Positions 59,794 to 64,000 of a stretch of DNA of 64,000 bases are shown here, in pieces. The translations under genes and the position numbers were made by a program. Source of the stretch: Phascolomyces articulosus. Taxonomy: Eukaryota > Mucoromycota > Mucoromycetes > Mucorales > Lichtheimiaceae. The notes beneath the pieces were generated by a model that searched no databases, was not told the origin of the DNA, and saw nothing but the letters and a program-made list of their open reading frames with translations. The stretch is taken from the NCBI GenBank assembly GCA_025677815.1, contig JAIXMP010000036.1:62001-126000 (forward strand). The letters run 5' to 3'. The number at the start of each line of letters is the position of its first letter. Positions within the stretch are counted from its first letter, which is position 1.

Positions 59794-61557
59794 TTAACGC
59801 CATCCTGCAGTATTCATTGGAGGTCGTTGACCTTGAGAAGGTGGAGGGGGTTGCTGTTGCTGTTGTTGTTGTGGGGGAGCAGGATAATAATATTGAGTGG
59901 AATGTGGTGCAGAAGGAGTAGAAACACCATAATTATTATAATTATTGGTAGTAGGTGGTGGCCGTTCTGGTGGATAATTGGTAGGCGTTTGAGGTGTACC
60001 TGGTTGAGGAATACTTACTGGAGGACGTGGCGGAGCTGGATAAGAAGGTGGTGGCGCACTTGTTATGGGTGATTGCTGAGCAGGTGGATAACCTGATTGC
60101 ATTGAACTAGTAGGTTGTTGTTGTTGTTGTATAGGAGGTCGTGGCATGGAAGGAGTAACCGTTGGTGCAGAAGAAGATGGTGGTGGTGGGTAAGGAGTAT
60201 GTACCTGTTGTTGCTGCGATGATTGCGCTGCAGACATGGGTACGGATGAAGTTGTACTAGTAGTAGTTGTTGTTACAGGTGGAGGTGGTGGTGGATAAGA
60301 GGGTGCTTGATGAGGTGATGGTTCTTGCATTTCTGTCTTTTTCTGATCCTTTCTTTCATCACCCAAGAAGTGAGCTATATTTATCAATATAATTAATAAA
60401 AGATCTTATTTTTCTTATAATATATCAATAATATATATATATATACCTAATTCAGCGGTCGAAAGATGCCTATATGATTTCTCTATTTATCCCGTAAAAA
60501 AAAAAGAATAAGTTTCCTGGATCCAACGATAAAAATGAAAACAGAGTAGAATCCACTTATTTTACCAACTGTTTCAACACCACCTTGAACTCCATTTCCA
60601 TTGGTTCCTCTGTCAGTCTTTCCTTTACTTGTGTATGATAAGGAGCCAAGAACGTGATCGATCATATCTCGTAATTGGCTCATTTGATCCTTTAATTCCT
60701 CATAAGCAGGTGCCGTTTGATCTGCAGTTCCCATAAATGGGTGGTTTTGCTATTGATGATAAAAAGTAAACAATCCAGGACCATAGAATAATATAACTTC
60801 CACTCCTTTTCACTTCCTCCCTCATTCCAGTCCTCTTGTAAATAGGATATACCTTATCAAAAATCGTGATTTTCAATAAAGAACTTTGTGATATAGCATG
60901 ATTGACGTCTGTATCATCTTTTTTTTGAATATGAATATATATAAATAAAGTTGTTCAATAAAAAATAATGGCCAACTTTTTTTTCACACACTAAACGCTT
61001 CTCTTTTCTCCCCAAAAATAACTTCTTGGCACAAAAAAAAAAGAGGTGAAAGCTTACCTGTCATACTGATCAAATCACCCTCTATAGAGAATATATTAAA
61101 TTGAATTGAGAACTTGTAATTTTCTTTTATATATCAAAATATTCACCCTCTTATTTGTATTATTCTTACCATCGTCAGTATACTTTAAAACAATATTTTC
61201 AGGACTTGAGAGGTTATTTTTGAACAAACGATACATCATGAGACAAAGTCTAATATCCAAAAAAAAAAAAGAAAACAGAGTTCAATCGTAATTCAATTGT
61301 TCAAGTACAAACTAGAAAAAACTTACTCGTCATAACTAGGTGCTTGATTGATGGGAATGCGACGAATATCATTATGATAACGACCTATAAAAAGTGTTGA
61401 ATAGATTGGAAGTGTGCGTGTGTGAGAGAGTCAGAGAAGAAGAATCATTGGTTGATTGACAATAAAATAAAATGCTGATTTTTTAAATACATTTAACAAT
61501 AATATCTCCGGTGACGATTTTACGTAAATTACTATAATCTTGTTGTTGGTAAGCCAT
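59794..61557 (-). CDS. TFG-like PB1-domain protein
   Basis: Eight exons (61557-61491, 61384-61327, 61249-61170, 61081-61058, 60917-60853, 60749-60566, 60482-60447, 60374-59794) give 364 residues. Residues about 13-95 form a PB1 domain close to human TFG: GDIIVKCRYHNDIRRIPINQ, SYDELCLMMYRLFKNNLSSP, YTDDEGDLISMTDDTDVNHA. The acidic YTDDEGD is the OPCA motif. A short coiled-coil-like helix (YEELKDQMSQLRDMIDHVLG) and a long Pro/Gln/Tyr/Thr-rich tail follow, as in TFG. In animals TFG self-assembles between ER exit sites and the Golgi intermediate compartment and organises COPII carriers; a fungal role is inferred. One exon is 24 nt, another 36 nt. Identity as TFG rather than another PB1 protein rests on the order PB1, coiled coil, P/Q-rich tail. 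Confidence 0.85.
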
Positions 61558-61960
61558 ATCGACTTATTCAAAAAAAAAAAAGAGTTGTGTGATAAAAAGA
61601 AAGAACAAGGAATCTAGAGACACACACACAACTGCGCATAAATAATAATTTGACCTTCCGCTCTTGGCAAGGTGAGCCCTTTGCCCCGGACAGGTATAAA
61701 TTGCATTTCTCTCTCTCACTCTCAAGGCATATGTTATTTCTTTTTTGTAAATGGTTTCAAATTTAGAGAAAAAATTTTATAGTTAACAATGTACATGAGG
61801 AAGAAGAAAAGGAAGAGGTATCAAACTATATAAATGGATGTATTAAATGCAACAAAATAGGAACTGATGTGAGAAAAATTTGGGGAATGAATTTGGTAAA
61901 AGCTATTATCATGAGTGTGGGGGAAGTATAACAAAATTGAGAGAAAAAATAGCAAGTTAT
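61558..61960. other. Intergenic: TFG-like promoter
   Basis: About 400 bp between two minus-strand genes. A GC-rich patch at 61655-61692 (GAGCCCTTTGCCCCGG) stands out from AT-rich surroundings and lies about 100-135 bp upstream of the TFG-like start; it may be a core promoter element. No gene is seen. Confidence 0.45.
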
Positions 61961-63861
61961 TTAGCTTGTATCCATATCATCTGCTGAAACCATTTGTTTT
62001 GGACGATCCTTGATACTAGGTTCTTTCATTTCCATGGATTCATCCTTTGATTGTTGTTGAGATTGTTTTTGTTTTTGTTGACGACGAGAGGATTGAGGAC
62101 CAGCGACACCCACCACACGTAAACGCTGAAGCCATAATTCAGCACGATCAACTGTATCCGAAAAGACATTGGAGACAGATTGTAACATTTCAATCGATTC
62201 ACCACCAAAATTTAAAAGTTTGATTGACGTTTCATGAAGTTGGGGATCTTCTGAAGAGGAACCTGCCACGGGAGAAGCAGAAGTACTGCTATTGACCATT
62301 TTCCAACGAGCAGGTAATTGTAAAATGGATCCACGAACAGCATTCTTGGCTTGTTCAGGTAAACTGGAACTGGCATAACGACTAATCACATCGACGACTT
62401 TACGGACAGTATCCACCATTTCTTTCTTGATGGAAGCAAGTGTATTATCAGAATCTTGGGCGTCTTGTTGTTGTTTTTGAACGACTTCTTTGGATTTGTT
62501 CTTGTTACTAGCAAGTGAAACAAGATAACTACGAAGATAAGCCATCTGGCGTTCGATATGCTGAATGGCATACTATAAATAAAGTAAAAAAGTCAATCGG
62601 GTAGGTGTGAGAAAAATGTGCTACCATGTATAGAAAAGAGAAAGAGGAAATTTATAAATAATTTACCTGCAGCCAACTTAAACAGTAACGAAGACATTTC
62701 ATACTTTCTTCGCTAATTACAGCAGCGGTGGTGCCAGCAGCTGATCCTGCATGCAATACAATTTGTTGCCAACGACTCCTTGGAATAGGTGTTGCTGCAT
62801 GTCGTACAGTAGGTGATTTAGGCGTTAAGGTATATGGACGATGAGGTGATGTTGAACGTGAAGCAGAACGAGATCGGGATTTTTTGCCTGCTAAATTCGT
62901 TATTATGAGTATGCTTTCTTTAATTTATCTTTATACTTATATACACTGCCATAGATAATGAGAAATTTATTGTTACGCTCTATCTATAATATCAAACATA
63001 CCTAATTTATCATCACGTGGATCTTCCGGACGCCGTCTTCTAATATTTTCACGAGGAGGTTCCCAAGTATCATTTAAAGAAGCACGAGCAAGAGCACTGG
63101 CTGCTGCCAGCGCAGCCTCATCTTCATGATCTGAATATTGACTTCTCACCTATTTATTATCATGAGTCATTTATCAATTATTATTATTATATTTTTACCC
63201 CTGAAAAAAAGGTCTTACCTCTGATGACTCCGAAGAACGTCTACCAAACTTATCGTAAATGGGGGCAGCAAAAGATTCGACCATTTCTAAATTCTATCGT
63301 TAGTATCATTATAATCACGTAAAGTTGAATAAACAAAAATAAGGACATACGATGAACTAAATGTTTTTGTGGAGGTTGATGATGTTGAGATCGATGTTTA
63401 TGATAATATTCATCTTCTTGACTTGTAATGGAAGAAGTATCACTTGAAAATGAAAATCGTGAATTCGAAAGTGAAGAAGAGGTAGGTGTTGGTAATGGAG
63501 AACTAGGTGTCGTAGAAGGAGCAGACGGATGATGTGTTGATAATGGTGGAAGTGTGATGGGAATCGTTGTAGAAGAAGTGTTCTTGGCTATAGATAGAAT
63601 GATAATAATAAACAAGAGCCACGTGCATTAGTTTTTCTTATTTAAAACGCCGTAAAAGAAAAAAAGAAAACAAGTGTTTCAAATATATGTATACAATAAG
63701 GATAGATATATACCATTGGCCATATCACCTAAAGCTTCAGCAGCTAATCTCACATCAGGATCAGTGTCGTCAATGGAATGAGGTGAATGGACTTTCATTT
63801 CATTGGTTGAATTACATAGTTGAGTAATGGACATTGGAGAAGATTGTTGTTGTTGTGCCAT
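61961..63861 (-). CDS. Opi1-like transcriptional regulator of phospholipid genes
   Basis: Six exons (63861-63714, 63587-63351, 63286-63219, 63149-63002, 62890-62667, 62572-61961) give 478 residues. The N-terminus contains a helix (DPDVRLAAEALGDMANG), a Ser/Thr/Pro-rich part, then MVESFAAPIYDKFGRRSSES, an Ala-rich helix (AALAAASALARASLN) and a basic RS-rich stretch (KKSRSRSASRS). The diagnostic Opi1 region follows: PRSRWQQIVLHAGSAAGTTA and SEESMKCLRYCLSWLQYAIQ, with HIERQMAYLRSYL. In yeast Opi1 is held at the ER by phosphatidic acid and Scs2 and otherwise represses inositol-responsive genes in the nucleus. No canonical FFAT motif is seen; DEYYHKH after an acidic run is only weakly similar. The C-terminus is Gln/Lys/Ser-rich and ends DDMDTS. 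Confidence 0.8.
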
Positions 63862-64000
63862 GGTTGTTTAATAAACTCTCTTTTTTCAAAGAGTGATAGA
63901 ATATAATAAAATTAATAATCAAATCAAAAAATAGATTGGTTTTTTGAAGAGGAAAAAGGGAAAAAGAGGGAAAAGAAGTAAAATAACAAGTGAATGGGAA
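63862..64000. other. Promoter/5' flank of Opi1-like gene
   Basis: AT- and purine-rich sequence to the window end. No other feature. Confidence 0.5.

Overview
This is nuclear DNA from a fungus. The sequence is AT-rich and the genes are dense and intron-rich, with introns of about 50-220 nt ending in YAG. Gene content (Opi1-type regulator, Ndt80/PhoG-type factor, Eaf7, Pex13, delta-12 desaturase, phytochelatin synthase, Bem3-like RhoGAP) together with many Asn/Gln/Thr/Ser low-complexity runs suggests an early-diverging lineage such as Mucoromycota, probably Mucorales. The lineage is an inference; no rRNA or marker gene is present to confirm it. I found no bacterial-type operons, no CRISPR array and no confident tRNA.

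Layout. 1-3.0 kb is gene-free and holds one copy of a repeat whose inverted twin lies near 31.3 kb. 3.0-11.6 kb has three minus-strand genes: an Ndt80/PhoG-type transcription factor, a 16-exon SNF2-family ATPase and an orphan protein. 13.3-17.3 kb has two plus-strand genes: a caleosin-like EF-hand protein and an MSP-domain protein. 17.6-28.3 kb is all minus strand: PEX13, phytochelatin synthase, ribosomal protein eS8, delta-12 desaturase and an Eaf7/MRGBP NuA4 subunit. 28.3-32.8 kb is decayed: a truncated desaturase copy, the second copy of the repeat and a possible tiny membrane protein. 32.9-37.5 kb is a convergent pair: an RCHY1-type RING E3 ligase and a TCF25/Rqc1 homologue. 37.5-40.6 kb is mostly gene-free, with a broken secreted proline-rich gene. 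40.6-64 kb is all minus strand: PX-PH-RhoGAP protein, ABC1/ADCK2-like atypical kinase, GRAM-TBC-EF-hand RabGAP, peroxisomal enoyl-CoA isomerase/hydratase, UBE2E-like E2, TFG-like PB1 protein and an Opi1-like regulator.

Themes. Several genes concern lipids and peroxisomes: desaturase, PEX13, a PTS1-tagged enoyl-CoA isomerase, Opi1-like regulator, MSP/VAP-like protein, caleosin-like protein and ADCK2/Cqd1-like kinase. Others concern ubiquitin and protein quality control (RCHY1, E2, TCF25), and membrane traffic and polarity (TFG, TBC RabGAP, RhoGAP). They are scattered housekeeping genes, not an obvious cluster.

The most unusual signals are in gene structure. Reading frames and conserved motifs require microexons of 5, 9, 15 and 17 nt in three genes; the 15-nt one encodes exactly the MGLGK nucleotide-binding core of the SNF2 ATPase. 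Two introns in different genes use GC donors with the same ten bases, each with a GT donor 4 nt further on that leads to an early stop. The other standout is a 160-bp sequence, identical base for base, present as two inverted copies 30.6 kb apart. It has nested stems and a 3' T-run. All exon models were built by hand from frame, splice sites and protein-family motifs, so boundaries may be off by a base or two.
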